Made by a program: the position numbers and the translations under genes | In this document: piece by piece, positions 51,027 to 60,422 of the stretch | Numbering within the stretch: the stretch's first letter is position 1 | Layout of the letters: each line of letters begins with the position of its first letter | Source: Pantoea anthophila | GTDB lineage: Bacteria > Pseudomonadota > Gammaproteobacteria > Enterobacterales > Enterobacteriaceae | Direction: 5' to 3' | NCBI RefSeq assembly: GCF_006494375.1 | Contig: NZ_VHIZ01000066.1 | Span: 62,001 to 126,000, forward strand | DNA: 64,000 nt | The notes under the pieces: generated by a model | The model's database searches: none | The model's input: only the letters and a program-made list of their open reading frames with translations | What the model was told of the DNA's origin: nothing

Positions 51027-52967
51027 ATGGGCACAATCAGACTGACCACGGCACAGGCGCTGGTTAAATTTCTGGATAACCAGTTCATCGATGTTGATGG
51101 CACTGAGACGAAATTCGTCAAAGGCATTTTCGCCATCTTCGGTCATGGCAACGTGCTGGGGCTGGGCCAGGCGCTGGAACAGGATAGCGGCGATCTGGTG
51201 GTCTGGCAGGGGCGTAATGAGCAGGGGATGGCCCATGCCGCTACGGGCTTTGCCCGTCAGTCGCTGCGCCGGCAGATTATCGCCTGTAGTTCGTCAGTGG
51301 GACCGGGTGCAGCCAACATGATCACCGCTGCGGGCACCGCGACGGCCAACCGCATTCCTCTGCTGCTGCTGCCCGGCGACGTCTTCGCCACGCGCCAGCC
51401 CGATCCGGTGCTGCAACAGATTGAACAGAGCTACGACCTCAGCATCAGCACCAACGATGCGTTCCGCGCGGTCAGCAAATACTGGGACCGCGTCAGCCGT
51501 CCGGAGCAGCTGATGTCCGCCTGTATTAACGCCATGCGGGTGCTGACCGATCCCGCTGAAACCGGTGCGGTTACCCTGTCGCTGCCGCAGGATGTGCAGG
51601 GCGAAGCCTGGGATTACCCCGACTACTTCTTCCAGAAACGGGTGCACCGGCTCGATCGCCGCCTGCCCGTCGCCGCGCAGCTGGCGGATGCGCTGACCCT
51701 GATTTCCCGCAAGCGAAAACCGCTCATTATCTGCGGCGGCGGGGTGAAATATTCTGAGGCGGGTGAGGCGCTGCGCCAGTTTGCCGAGCGCTATCAGATC
51801 CCCTTTGCGGAAACCCAGGCGGGCAAGGGCACGCTGGTTTCTGACCATCCGCTGAATGTCGGCGGCGTCGGTGAAACCGGCTCGCTGGCCGCTAACCTGC
51901 TGGCGAAAGAGGCCGATCTGGTGATCGGCATCGGCACTCGCTATACCGACTTCACCACCGCCTCCAAATGGATTTTCCGCCATCCTGATGTCAGCTTCCT
52001 GAACATCAACGTCAGCAACTTCGACAGCTACAAGCTGGATGGCGTGCAGCTGCTGGCCGATGCCCGTGAGGGGCTGACGGCGCTCACCGCCGGGCTGGCA
52101 TCACAGCACTACAGTAACGACTGGGGCAGCCAGATTGAAGAGGCGCAGAGCCAGCTGCTGAAAGAGACGCAGCGCGTCTATCAGGTGGCATGGCATGATG
52201 GCGACTTTGTGCCGGAGATTGCGGATCATCTCGACCGCGACGCGGTGTTTGCTGAGTTTAACCAGCTGACCCACTCCTGGCTGACGCAGAGCAGCGTGCT
52301 TGGCACCCTGAATGAACAGCTGCCCAAAGAGGCGGTGGTGGTGGCGGCGGCGGGCAGCCTGCCGGGTGACCTGCAGCGCGTCTGGCGCACCAAAGATTAC
52401 AACGCCTACCACGTCGAATATGGCTACTCCTGCATGGGCTATGAGGTCAATGCCGCGCTGGGCGTGAAGCTCGCTCAGCCGCAGCGTGAGGTCTATGCGC
52501 TGGTCGGGGATGGCTCCTTCATGATGCTGCACTCCGAACTGGTTACCTCCATTCAGGAGGGGGCGAAGATCAACGTGGTACTGCTGGATAACATGACCAA
52601 CGGCTGCATCAATAACCTGCAGATGGAACATGGCATGGACAGCTTCACCACCGAGTTCCGCTTCCGCAACCCGGAAGGGGGCAGGCTCGATGGCGGCTTT
52701 ATCCCGGTCGATTTCGCTGCGATTGCCGCAGGCTATGGCTGTAAAACCTACCGGGTTACCACGCTTGAAGAGCTCAGGGCGGCGCTGGAAGATGCCCGCA
52801 CCCAGACGATTTCTACCCTTATCGACATCAAAGTGCTGCCAAAAACCATGATCCACAAATATTTCAGCTGGTGGCATGTCGGGGTAGCGCAGGCTTCGCA
52901 GACCGAACGCGCCCAGGCGGTAGCGGACAAGCTCAACACGCATCTCGGCCAGGCGCGAAAATATTAA
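51027..52967 (+). CDS. iolD: 3D-(3,5/4)-trihydroxycyclohexane-1,2-dione acylhydrolase
   Basis: The 646-residue thiamine-diphosphate enzyme opens the inositol-derived ring to give 5-deoxy-glucuronate. It has the ThDP-type N-terminal glutamate in GRNEQGMAHAATG and the cofactor motif GDGSFMMLHSELVTS followed by NMTNG. It is the first gene of iolD-iolG-iolE; a small hairpin with a T-rich run lies before iolG. Confidence 0.94.
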   Translation: MGTIRLTTAQALVKFLDNQFIDVDGTETKFVKGIFAIFGHGNVLGLGQALEQDSGDLVVWQGRNEQGMAHAATGFARQSLRRQIIACSSSVGPGAANMITAAGTATANRIPLLLLPGDVFATRQPDPVLQQIEQSYDLSISTNDAFRAVSKYWDRVSRPEQLMSACINAMRVLTDPAETGAVTLSLPQDVQGEAWDYPDYFFQKRVHRLDRRLPVAAQLADALTLISRKRKPLIICGGGVKYSEAGEALRQFAERYQIPFAETQAGKGTLVSDHPLNVGGVGETGSLAANLLAKEADLVIGIGTRYTDFTTASKWIFRHPDVSFLNINVSNFDSYKLDGVQLLADAREGLTALTAGLASQHYSNDWGSQIEEAQSQLLKETQRVYQVAWHDGDFVPEIADHLDRDAVFAEFNQLTHSWLTQSSVLGTLNEQLPKEAVVVAAAGSLPGDLQRVWRTKDYNAYHVEYGYSCMGYEVNAALGVKLAQPQREVYALVGDGSFMMLHSELVTSIQEGAKINVVLLDNMTNGCINNLQMEHGMDSFTTEFRFRNPEGGRLDGGFIPVDFAAIAAGYGCKTYRVTTLEELRAALEDARTQTISTLIDIKVLPKTMIHKYFSWWHVGVAQASQTERAQAVADKLNTHLGQARKY

Positions 52968-52972
52968 TTTCA

Positions 52973-52989
52973 GGGCCGTATCGCGGCCC
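52973..52989 (+). terminator. Stem-loop between iolD and iolG
   Basis: GGGCCG pairs with CGGCCC across a five-base loop and is followed by GTTTTCCTCTTCTCC. It is probably an attenuator or processing site inside the operon. Confidence 0.45.
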
Positions 52990-53029
52990 GTTTTCCTCTT
53001 CTCCGTACGAACCCTACACAGGTGTAATT

Positions 53030-54040
53030 ATGACTTTGAAACTTGGCGTCATCGGTACAGGTGCAATCGGTCAGGAACATATTCGTCGCTGCAGCCATGT
53101 GCTGCAGGGGGCACAGGTGGTGGCGGTCTCTGACATTAATGTCGAGGGTGCGCGTGCCGCCCTGCAGCGCCTGAACATTGAAGCGGAGGTTTTCCAGAAC
53201 GGTCACGACGTGATTCAGTCACCGGATGTCGAGGCGGTGCTGGTCACCTCATGGGACCCCACCCATGAAGAGTTCACCCTGGCGGCGATTGCCGCCGGAA
53301 AGCCGGTGTTCTGCGAGAAGCCGCTGGCGATGAGTGCCGAAGGCTGCCGCCGGGTGGTGGAAGCGGAGATGAAGGCGGGAAAACGGCTGGTGCAGGTCGG
53401 CTTTATGCGGCCTTACGATGCAGGCTACCGCGCGCTGAAAAAAGTGATCACCGATGGCGATATTGGTGAGCCGCTGATGCTGCACTGCGCGCACCGCAAC
53501 CCAACGGTGCCGGAGAACTACACCACGCCGATGGCGATCACCAACACCCTGATCCATGAGCTGGATGTGCTGCGCTGGCTGACAAATGATGACTACAAAA
53601 CGGTGCAGGTGGTCTTCCCGCGCGTCACATCGAAGACGCATGGGCAGCTGAAAGATCCACAGATTGTTCTGTTCGAAACCCGGAAAGGGGTGCGCATCGA
53701 CGTCGAGATTTTTGTGAACTGCGCCTACGGCTACGACATCCAGTGTGAAGTGGTGGGGGAGGAGGGCATTGCGCGTCTGCCCGAACCCTCCTCCGTGCAG
53801 CTGCGCAAAGAGGCGCGCCTGTCGAACACGATCCTGGTCGACTGGAAAGATCGTTTTATCGAGGCGTATGACGTGGAGCTGCAGGCCTTTATTAATGATA
53901 TCAGAGTGGGCCAGCTGACCGGTCCTTCGGCCTGGGATGGTTTTGCCGCCTCGGTAGCCGCCGATGCCTGCATCAAAGCGCAGAACAGCGGGGCGATTGA
54001 GCCGGTAGAGATGCCGCCACGTCCTGATTTTTATCGCTGA
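53030..54040 (+). CDS. iolG: Inositol 2-dehydrogenase
   Basis: The 336-residue GFO/IDH/MocA-family enzyme oxidises myo-inositol to scyllo-inosose with NAD+, the first step of the pathway. It shows the Rossmann motif GVIGTGAIGQEH, the EKPLAM stretch with the catalytic lysine, and HELDVLRWL with the active-site histidine region. The true start is the ATG at 53030; the frame overlapping iolD is not coding there. Confidence 0.94.
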   Translation: MTLKLGVIGTGAIGQEHIRRCSHVLQGAQVVAVSDINVEGARAALQRLNIEAEVFQNGHDVIQSPDVEAVLVTSWDPTHEEFTLAAIAAGKPVFCEKPLAMSAEGCRRVVEAEMKAGKRLVQVGFMRPYDAGYRALKKVITDGDIGEPLMLHCAHRNPTVPENYTTPMAITNTLIHELDVLRWLTNDDYKTVQVVFPRVTSKTHGQLKDPQIVLFETRKGVRIDVEIFVNCAYGYDIQCEVVGEEGIARLPEPSSVQLRKEARLSNTILVDWKDRFIEAYDVELQAFINDIRVGQLTGPSAWDGFAASVAADACIKAQNSGAIEPVEMPPRPDFYR

Positions 54041-54084
54041 TTCAGCCCTGTATGCGGCCTCGCCGCGCTCCGTCCGGGAATAAG

Positions 54085-54984
54085 ATGATGAACAAAGAAA
54101 ATGTAAAACTGGCGATCGCGCCGATTGGCTGGACCAACGATGACATGCCGGATCTCGGCCATGAAAACACCTTTCAGCAGACCGTCAGTGAGATGGCGCT
54201 GGCGGGCTTTACCGGCAGCGAAGTGGGCAGCAAATACCCGCGCGATCCGGCGATCCTGAAGCCGATGCTCGATATCCGCGGCATTGAAATCTGCAACGCC
54301 TGGTTCAGTACCTTCTTCGCCAACGGCGATAAAGCAAAAACCATCGATGAGTTCATCAATCACATGAACTTTCTCCATGCAATGGGGGCGCGGGTGATTG
54401 GCTGTTCTGAGCAGAGTAAAAGTATTCAGGGCACCCCGCTGGCGGTGTTTGAGCAGAAACCCATTTTCAGTGATGAGGAGTGGCAGTTAACGGCCGACGG
54501 CTACAACGAACTGGCACGCCTCGCAGCAGAGAAGGGGATGCGCGTCACGCTGCATCACCATATGGGCACCGGCATTCAGACCACCGAAGAGATTGACCGC
54601 TTTATGGCCATGACTGACGATCGGGTCGGATTGCTCTATGATACCGGCCACATCTACTACTCCGAGGGGTCACAGCAGCAGATGCTGGCGGTGCTGGAGA
54701 ACTATCTGCCGCGCATCTTCCATGTTCATCTCAAGGATGTACGTGATAAGGTGGTCGCGGCGGTTCGCGAGAATCATCTCTCCTTCCTGGAGGGGGTGAA
54801 AAAGGGCACCTTCACCGTTCCGGGCGATGGCGTAATCGACTTTAAGCCGGTGTTTAAAATTCTGGATGAGTATGGCTATCAGGGCTGGATGGTCGTGGAA
54901 GCGGAGCAGGACCCGGCACTGGCCAATCCGTTTGAATATGCGGTCAAAGCGCGAAAATATATTCGTGAGAATGCGGGGTTATAA
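54085..54984 (+). CDS. iolE: Myo-inosose-2 dehydratase
   Basis: The 299-residue TIM-barrel enzyme dehydrates scyllo-inosose to the trihydroxycyclohexane dione. The family start NVKLAIAPIGWTNDDMPDLG is typical, and metal ligands lie in LHHHMGTG, LLYDTGH and FHVHLKDV. Starts at 54085 and 54088 are equivalent. It ends the iolDGE operon at a strong hairpin. Confidence 0.93.
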   Translation: MMNKENVKLAIAPIGWTNDDMPDLGHENTFQQTVSEMALAGFTGSEVGSKYPRDPAILKPMLDIRGIEICNAWFSTFFANGDKAKTIDEFINHMNFLHAMGARVIGCSEQSKSIQGTPLAVFEQKPIFSDEEWQLTADGYNELARLAAEKGMRVTLHHHMGTGIQTTEEIDRFMAMTDDRVGLLYDTGHIYYSEGSQQQMLAVLENYLPRIFHVHLKDVRDKVVAAVRENHLSFLEGVKKGTFTVPGDGVIDFKPVFKILDEYGYQGWMVVEAEQDPALANPFEYAVKARKYIRENAGL

Positions 54985-54998
54985 ACAGCTCTGAGAAT

Positions 54999-55029
54999 GC
55001 TGGCCTCCCTGCAATGCAGAGAGGCCAGC
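54999..55029. terminator. Stem-loop between iolE and dcrB
   Basis: GCTGGCCTC pairs with GAGGCCAGC, and after one mismatch an inner CTGC/GCAG closes a three-base loop. It is shared by convergent genes and marks the right edge of the inositol cluster. Confidence 0.65.
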
Positions 55030-55036
55030 GATCGGC

Positions 55037-55591
55037 TTATTTCAGCGAGATGCTCTTCACGATGTTGTCAGCATCGCTCTGCGCCTGCTGCTGATTATCG
55101 CCTGGCAGCGTAATCTGCAGCGTCACCAGCTTGCCGTCGACCTTCGCCAGCACCACCGAAGACCAGGAGGTCTGGTTGTTGGCAGAGATCACCGTATCCA
55201 GCTGCTGAGCAGGCTGATCTTTCAGCGTTACCGCTTTGTTCGACACCACCTGCAGCTGCGGGTCGCGGTTACGCTGCTGCTGCTCCATACGCTGCGACAG
55301 CACATCCAGCGCTTCGCTGGTCGGCTCACCGGCAATCACGATGATGGCGCGGGCACCGGTTTCATCCGCATAGACATGCATATTGGTCGTCTGCGAACCC
55401 AGTTTGCCGCTTTTGTCTGACATGCCTGGCGGCAGTGAGAAGCTCAGTTTGCCATCCATCAGCGTCACGGTTTGCGCCGACTGACTGGCGCTGACGCCGT
55501 TGTCATTCGCCGCGTCATCTTTCTTCTGATCGCAGGCTGCTAAGCCCAGAACCAGTAAGCCCATTCCTACATATTTCACCAGGTTACGCAT
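55037..55591 (-). CDS. dcrB: Lipoprotein DcrB
   Basis: The 184-residue protein has a lipoprotein signal ending in the lipobox LAAC (Cys20) and matches DcrB, including the PPGMSDKSGKLG stretch and the C-terminal DADNIVKSI. In E. coli DcrB is an envelope protein needed for phage C1 and C6 infection and for correct lipoprotein handling. It lies beside yhhQ as in E. coli, but its other neighbour yhhS is now 11.5 kb away. Confidence 0.9.
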   Translation of the reverse strand: MRNLVKYVGMGLLVLGLAACDQKKDDAANDNGVSASQSAQTVTLMDGKLSFSLPPGMSDKSGKLGSQTTNMHVYADETGARAIIVIAGEPTSEALDVLSQRMEQQQRNRDPQLQVVSNKAVTLKDQPAQQLDTVISANNQTSWSSVVLAKVDGKLVTLQITLPGDNQQQAQSDADNIVKSISLK

Positions 55592-55708
55592 CAGAATCCC
55601 TTTTTAAATTTCCGGTCAGGCATCAGTACAACAGGAATCAGGCTGCAAACGCAACCTGATGATTGTCAGAAGATCTTAGCGGGTAATGGCGGAAAAATGT
55701 ATGGCGGA

Positions 55709-56374
55709 TTAGCCGAAATTTACCTGGCGGGCACTCTGGCGTTCAGCCAGACGTTTCAGCGCGGCGTTAAGCAGCACACCGTAAGCGGGCAGGAAGAAGA
55801 CCATGCAGATCAGCACCTTGAAGCTGTAATCCACCAGCGCAATCTCCACCCAGTGCTGCGCCATAAACGCATCGGGACTTTTATAGAAGGCGATAAAGAA
55901 GAAGGCCAGCGTATCGCTGATATTCCCCAGGAACATGGCACTGCCCGGTGCGACCCACCACTGCGGCAGGCGGCGCAGCCGGTTGAAGACGTGAACGTCG
56001 AGGATCTGCCCCAGCGCGTAGGCCATAAAGCTGGCGCAGGCGATGCGGGCCACGAACAGGTTCATCTCTTTCAGTGCCTGCCAGCCCTGCCACTCTCCCT
56101 GATAAAACAGCGACGAAACGCCGTACGAGATAAACAGCGCCGGGATCATCACCGCCAGGATAATACGACGGGCCAGCGGTGCGCCAAAAATACGCACGGT
56201 GAGATCGGTCGCCAGGAAGATAAACGGGAAGCTGAACGCGCCCCACGTGGTGTGGAAGCCAAAGACAGAAACAGGCAGCTGAACCAGGTAGTTGCTCGAT
56301 GTGATCACCAGCAGGTGAAACAGCGACAACCAGAAAAGCGCATACATGCGCTGACGCGAAGAAAATGCGAGCAT
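55709..56374 (-). CDS. yhhQ: Queuosine precursor transporter
   Basis: The 221-residue, six-segment membrane protein matches YhhQ, a transporter of the queuosine precursors preQ0 and preQ1 (LVITSSNYLVQLPVS, LATDLTVRIFGAPLARR, SDTLAFFFIAF). The ATG at 56374, with AAAGG six bases before it, is chosen by homology; the frame extends twelve codons further. It links functionally with queH at 30.5 kb. Confidence 0.92.
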   Translation of the reverse strand: MLAFSSRQRMYALFWLSLFHLLVITSSNYLVQLPVSVFGFHTTWGAFSFPFIFLATDLTVRIFGAPLARRIILAVMIPALFISYGVSSLFYQGEWQGWQALKEMNLFVARIACASFMAYALGQILDVHVFNRLRRLPQWWVAPGSAMFLGNISDTLAFFFIAFYKSPDAFMAQHWVEIALVDYSFKVLICMVFFLPAYGVLLNAALKRLAERQSARQVNFG

Positions 56375-56578
56375 AGTCAACCTTTTTAATGTTGGGGTGA
56401 GGGAACCCATTGCGGGACACCGTTCGGGCGGTGCCAGGCAGTTTTATGAGCAAAAAGCGGCGGCATATTACCGCGTTGTGCTTTTTATGCAATGGTTAAT
56501 TTTAGCGCAATCGTTATCGCCTTGCGTCACGGTCAGCACGCGCTAGAATGAGCGCCCCTGACCTGAAGCGAGTTGAAT

Positions 56579-56830
56579 ATGAGCGATCTTTTTTCCTCTG
56601 CCGACCATCAGCTGGATGCCCGCGGCCTGCGTTGCCCGGAGCCGGTGATGATGGTGCGCAAAACCGTACGTGGCCTGCAGGAGGGTGAGACCTTGCTGAT
56701 CATCGCCGACGATCCCGCCACAACCCGCGATATTCCCGGCTTTTGCCGCTTTATGGAACATGGTCTGCTGGCGCAGCAGACGGAGACGCTGCCCTATCAG
56801 TTTCTGATCCGCAAAGGGATGGCGGGATAA
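56579..56830 (+). CDS. tusA: Sulphur carrier protein TusA
   Basis: The 83-residue protein matches E. coli TusA. It passes sulphur from IscS to the TusBCD relay for tRNA 2-thiouridine. The active cysteine is in GLRCPEPVMMVRK. The ATG at 56579 is preferred over a TTG two codons upstream. It is divergent from yhhQ and converges on zntA, as in E. coli. Confidence 0.95.
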   Translation: MSDLFSSADHQLDARGLRCPEPVMMVRKTVRGLQEGETLLIIADDPATTRDIPGFCRFMEHGLLAQQTETLPYQFLIRKGMAG

Positions 56831-56882
56831 CCCCAGCCGCACCGGCCGCTGTTATCCCCGGCCCCTGGCCGGCGCCGCGCGC

Positions 56883-59171
56883 TCAGTCACGGTGGCGCAG
56901 CAGGCGCAGCGCGTTGGCCGTCACCAGCGCGGTCGCACCGGAATCCGCCAGCACCGCCAGCCAGAGTCCGGTCAGGCCCAGCAGGGTCGTGACCAGAAAA
57001 ATCGCCTTCAGGCCCAGCGCAATGCCGATATTCTGACGGATAATGCGGCGTGTCCGGCGCGCCAGCGCAATCATCGGGGCCAGCTGCGTGAGCTGATTCC
57101 GCGTCAGCGCCGCATCGGCCGCCTCCAGTGCCACATCGGTGCCGCTGCCCATGGCAATGCCCAGCGTTGCTGCTTTCATTGCCGGTGCATCATTGATGCC
57201 ATCCCCGACCATCGCCAGCGGCTGCTGCTGACTCAGCTCACGGATAGCGGCCACTTTATCGGCGGGCAGCAGGCTGGCGCGATAATCGATCCCCAGCTCG
57301 CGGGCGAGCGTCGCGGCGGCGCGCGGGTTATCGCCGGTCAGCATCAGGCTCTCAATGCCGAGCCGGTTCAGCCCCTGAATGGCCGCCACTGCATCGCTGC
57401 GCAGCCGATCGCGCAATGCCAGCGCACCCAGCGCCTCACCGTCGCGCATCAGCACCACCATGGTGTTACCTTCCTCCTCCTGCTGTGAAATCTGCCTGCG
57501 CTGCTGTGCGGTCAGCCCTGGCGCATGAGCGGGCGTCAGCAGTTCAATCTGCTGCTCTGCTACCCGGGCCCGGATGCCGCGTCCGGCCAGAACCTGCTGA
57601 TCCCGTGCATCCGGCATCGGCAGATGACGCGCCTGGGCGGCCGCCACAATGGCGCTGGCCAGCGGATGGGTCGCTCCCTGTTCGGCTGCGGCGCTCAGCG
57701 CCAGCATCTCCGCTTCACTGGCCGCGCCAAACCGCAGGATCTGCGTCAGCTGCGGCTTGCCCGGCGTCAGGGTGCCGGTTTTATCAAACGCGACTCTGCG
57801 CAGCGAACTCAGCCGCTCCAGCGCCGCGCCGCCTTTGATCAGCGCACCCTGCCGTGCTGCTGCCGCCAGCCCGGAGGTAATGGCCGCAGGGGTGGAGATC
57901 ACCAGCGCACAGGGACAGCCGATCAGCAGCAGGGTCAGGCCTTTGTAGATCCACGGCTGCCAGTCGCCTGCGCCGAGCAGGGGCGGCACCACCATCACCA
58001 GCAGCGACAGCAGCATCACCAGCGGCGTGTAGAGACGGCTGAACTGGTCGATAAAGCGCTCGACCGGGGCACGGTGTGTCTCCGCCTCTTCAATCAGCTG
58101 CAGGATACGGTCAATAGCGCTTTCACCCGGTTCCGACACCACTTCCAGCTCCACCTGGCGATCCACGCTGGTGGCACCGGCAGGAATCGTTTCGCCGCTG
58201 GCTCGCGTGACCGGCAGTGACTCACCGGTCAGCGCGCTCTCATCGAAGCTGGCGAGCGGGCTGATTAACCGGCCGTCGACCGGCAGTCGGCTGCCCGCCG
58301 CCACTTCAATCCGATCGCCGGGGCGCAGCGCCGCGAGGGGAACTTCCGTGCGCTGACCCTGTTGCAGGCGGATCGCAGATTCAGGCCGTAACGCCATCAG
58401 GCGGGTCACCCCACTGCGCGCTCTGGCGGCGGCATAGCCTTCCAGCTGTTCACCCAGCTGAAACAGCAGCAGCACCATCGCCGCTTCGGCGTGGGCGCCA
58501 ATGATCAGCGCGCCCGCCGACGCCAGCGTCATTAATGTTTCGATGGTAAACGGCGAACCGCTGCGCAGGCGCTGCCAGGCGCCGCGGGCTACCGGGGCCA
58601 GCCCGATGAGCGTGGTCAGCACAAACAGCCGATCGCCCCAGGCGGGTGCGAACTGGCCGAGAACGCTGCTGAGCAGCACCAGCAGCGCCAGTAAAAGCAG
58701 CATCCGGTTTTGCTGCCAGCCCGGACGGGCGGCGGGAGTGACTGAGGAGGCTGATGAGGCCGTCAGCTCAAATCCGGCTTTTCTGACCGCCTGTTCGACA
58801 GCGTTCCGGACATCCTGGCTGGCGCTGACGACGAGCTTCTCACTGCTGAACAGGACGCGGGCGTCGGTGACGCCGCTTATCTGGCGCACGGCCGTCTCAA
58901 TGGTGCGGGCGCAGCCGGGGCAATCCATCCCGCTGACCTGCCAGCTGAAGGGGTAACCGGCGTCTCGCCGGTCGCTTTCCTCTGCGACGTCGGCCTCCGT
59001 GCCGGGGCTGCTGTTGCTTTCACAGCAGCAGCCTGCCGTATCAGCCGTTACGGGTGTCGCAGCATGAACAGAAAGGGAGAGGGGGCGGGTCTGGCGAACC
59101 TGGCACAGCGGTTTTGCTGCAGCGTGACTGGCACGGGATTTGCCGCAGCCACAGGCGTGATGTTGGTGCAT
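56883..59171 (-). CDS. zntA: Zinc/cadmium/lead-exporting P-type ATPase
   Basis: The 762-residue heavy-metal P1B ATPase has a Cys/His-rich N-terminus (MHQHHACGCGK; CCCES), an HMA domain with GMDCPGC, the membrane CPC motif in LIGCPCALV, phosphorylation site DKTGT, and the HP motif in ATHPLAS. It pumps Zn2+, Cd2+ and Pb2+ out of the cytoplasm. A ZntR operator with the typical 20-base promoter spacer lies upstream. Confidence 0.95.
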   Translation of the reverse strand: MHQHHACGCGKSRASHAAAKPLCQVRQTRPLSLSVHAATPVTADTAGCCCESNSSPGTEADVAEESDRRDAGYPFSWQVSGMDCPGCARTIETAVRQISGVTDARVLFSSEKLVVSASQDVRNAVEQAVRKAGFELTASSASSVTPAARPGWQQNRMLLLLALLVLLSSVLGQFAPAWGDRLFVLTTLIGLAPVARGAWQRLRSGSPFTIETLMTLASAGALIIGAHAEAAMVLLLFQLGEQLEGYAAARARSGVTRLMALRPESAIRLQQGQRTEVPLAALRPGDRIEVAAGSRLPVDGRLISPLASFDESALTGESLPVTRASGETIPAGATSVDRQVELEVVSEPGESAIDRILQLIEEAETHRAPVERFIDQFSRLYTPLVMLLSLLVMVVPPLLGAGDWQPWIYKGLTLLLIGCPCALVISTPAAITSGLAAAARQGALIKGGAALERLSSLRRVAFDKTGTLTPGKPQLTQILRFGAASEAEMLALSAAAEQGATHPLASAIVAAAQARHLPMPDARDQQVLAGRGIRARVAEQQIELLTPAHAPGLTAQQRRQISQQEEEGNTMVVLMRDGEALGALALRDRLRSDAVAAIQGLNRLGIESLMLTGDNPRAAATLARELGIDYRASLLPADKVAAIRELSQQQPLAMVGDGINDAPAMKAATLGIAMGSGTDVALEAADAALTRNQLTQLAPMIALARRTRRIIRQNIGIALGLKAIFLVTTLLGLTGLWLAVLADSGATALVTANALRLLRHRD

Positions 59172-59222
59172 ATGACCTCCGGAGCGTAAGAAGAGCGGGA
59201 TGAGCCATGCAGCTCATCCCTT

Positions 59223-59254
59223 ATCCTACACTCTGGAGTGGACTCCAGAGTCAA
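59223..59254 (-). promoter_or_regulatory. ZntR-type promoter/operator of zntA
   Basis: On the minus strand TTGACT (59249-59254) and TAGGAT (59223-59228) are 20 bases apart, the over-long spacer of MerR-family promoters. The spacer holds a dyad with arms ACTCTGGAGT and ACTCCAGAGT (59230-59251), almost identical to the E. coli ZntR site. ZntR with bound zinc would untwist it to start transcription. Confidence 0.92.
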
Positions 59255-59264
59255 GCCGCTTTTA

Positions 59265-59894
59265 TCACACCACCCACAAGGAGCGCACGATCATAAAGTG
59301 ACCGGCAAAATAGCAGGCGGCGACGATGGCGCTGTCGGCGGTGAAGCGACGACGGTAGTGAGAGACAAACCAGATGATGTTTGCCAGCAGCAGCAGCGCT
59401 GAACCCACCATGATGGAGAAGCTGTAATCCGTCGGACGGAAGAAGTACTGCTCGGTGGCGATCCAGGTCATGACCAGGGTCATGCCGATGAAGGTGCAGA
59501 CGGGCCAGCGCAGATCTTCCAGTCGGCTCCACAGCACGCCTATCAGGGCGACACCGATGATCAGCAGCGTCAGCGGGATCGGCCAGAAGAAGGTCATAGT
59601 CATGCTGGCGGCGAAGCAGAGCGTATAGAGCAGATGCGACAGGAAAAAGGCCCCTACGGCGTAGAGCATCTGCTGACGCGGCAGCAGCGTCAACGCATCA
59701 CCGATCAGGGTTGCGATCAGCCCCGCCAGAATCAGGTAGTCCGTGGTCTGCAGCACCGGTGCCTGCCAGGCCAGACCCACCAGCAGCAGCAGGGTGACCG
59801 GTTTAAACAGCCAGCGTTGCCACTGCGGGCCGCGATAGGTGGCATCGACATAGAGCCAGCCGGAGAAAAGGACAGCGAGGAAAGACCAGAGCAT
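59265..59894 (-). CDS. yhhN: YhhN-family membrane protein (lysoplasmalogenase/TMEM86-like)
   Basis: The 209-residue protein has about eight hydrophobic segments and matches the YhhN/TMEM86 family. Animal relatives are lysoplasmalogenases; the bacterial role is not settled. It lies upstream of zntA on the same strand with about 90 bases between, and the ZntR site falls in that gap, so zntA has its own promoter. Confidence 0.85.
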   Translation of the reverse strand: MLWSFLAVLFSGWLYVDATYRGPQWQRWLFKPVTLLLLVGLAWQAPVLQTTDYLILAGLIATLIGDALTLLPRQQMLYAVGAFFLSHLLYTLCFAASMTMTFFWPIPLTLLIIGVALIGVLWSRLEDLRWPVCTFIGMTLVMTWIATEQYFFRPTDYSFSIMVGSALLLLANIIWFVSHYRRRFTADSAIVAACYFAGHFMIVRSLWVV

Positions 59895-60039
59895 TGTTTC
59901 TCCCTTTTTTATTCAGAATGATGAAAGATCCCAAAATATCCCTTCCAGTTTAGGTTACGCCTCAGAGATGTGACAATCAGGCAACTCTGGTTGTATCCTT
60001 TGCCCCCTGTTTCATCTTCTCTTCAGGCACAGATTCACC

Positions 60040-60396
60040 ATGAGTAAACCCCCGCTGATTTTTATTATCGTCCTGGCGGTTATCGCCGTGCTGGCCACGC
60101 GTCAGTTCATCAAGCAACGCCGTGAAGGCGCGGTCAATGACGCGTCACCGGTGCGGGCGTTGCAGGCTGAAGTCAGAACCAAACGGGAATTTCCGGCGCC
60201 CAATCGCCGTTCACGGCAGCGGGAAGTGATCGCCGGCGAAGAGATGCGGTATGAGGCCCTGTTTCATCCGCTGAACGGGGCCAGCGATATTAAGGTGCAG
60301 ATTAAAGAGGCGGAGTACCATCAGCTGGATAAAGGGGCGAGGGGCGAACTGAAGATGCAGGGCACGCGCTTTATCAGCTTCACGCCCGTGCAGTAA
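60040..60396 (+). CDS. yhhM: DUF2500 family protein YhhM
   Basis: The 118-residue protein has an N-terminal membrane anchor (about 4-22) and a soluble domain with RRSRQREV and GTRFISF, matching E. coli YhhM. Its function is unknown. It converges on yhhL. Confidence 0.85.
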   Translation: MSKPPLIFIIVLAVIAVLATRQFIKQRREGAVNDASPVRALQAEVRTKREFPAPNRRSRQREVIAGEEMRYEALFHPLNGASDIKVQIKEAEYHQLDKGARGELKMQGTRFISFTPVQ

Positions 60397-60398
60397 CT

Positions 60399-60417
60399 GG
60401 CGGGCGTGACGCCCGCC
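60399..60417. terminator. Stem-loop between yhhM and yhhL
   Basis: GGCGGGCG pairs with CGCCCGCC across a three-base loop, between the ends of convergent genes. No T-tract follows on either strand. Confidence 0.45.
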
Positions 60418-60422
60418 CGGCA

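Noticed and set aside
52871..53029. Extended N-terminus of iolG overlapping iolD
   Set aside because: Homology begins at the ATG at 53030; the upstream part is in another frame of iolD.
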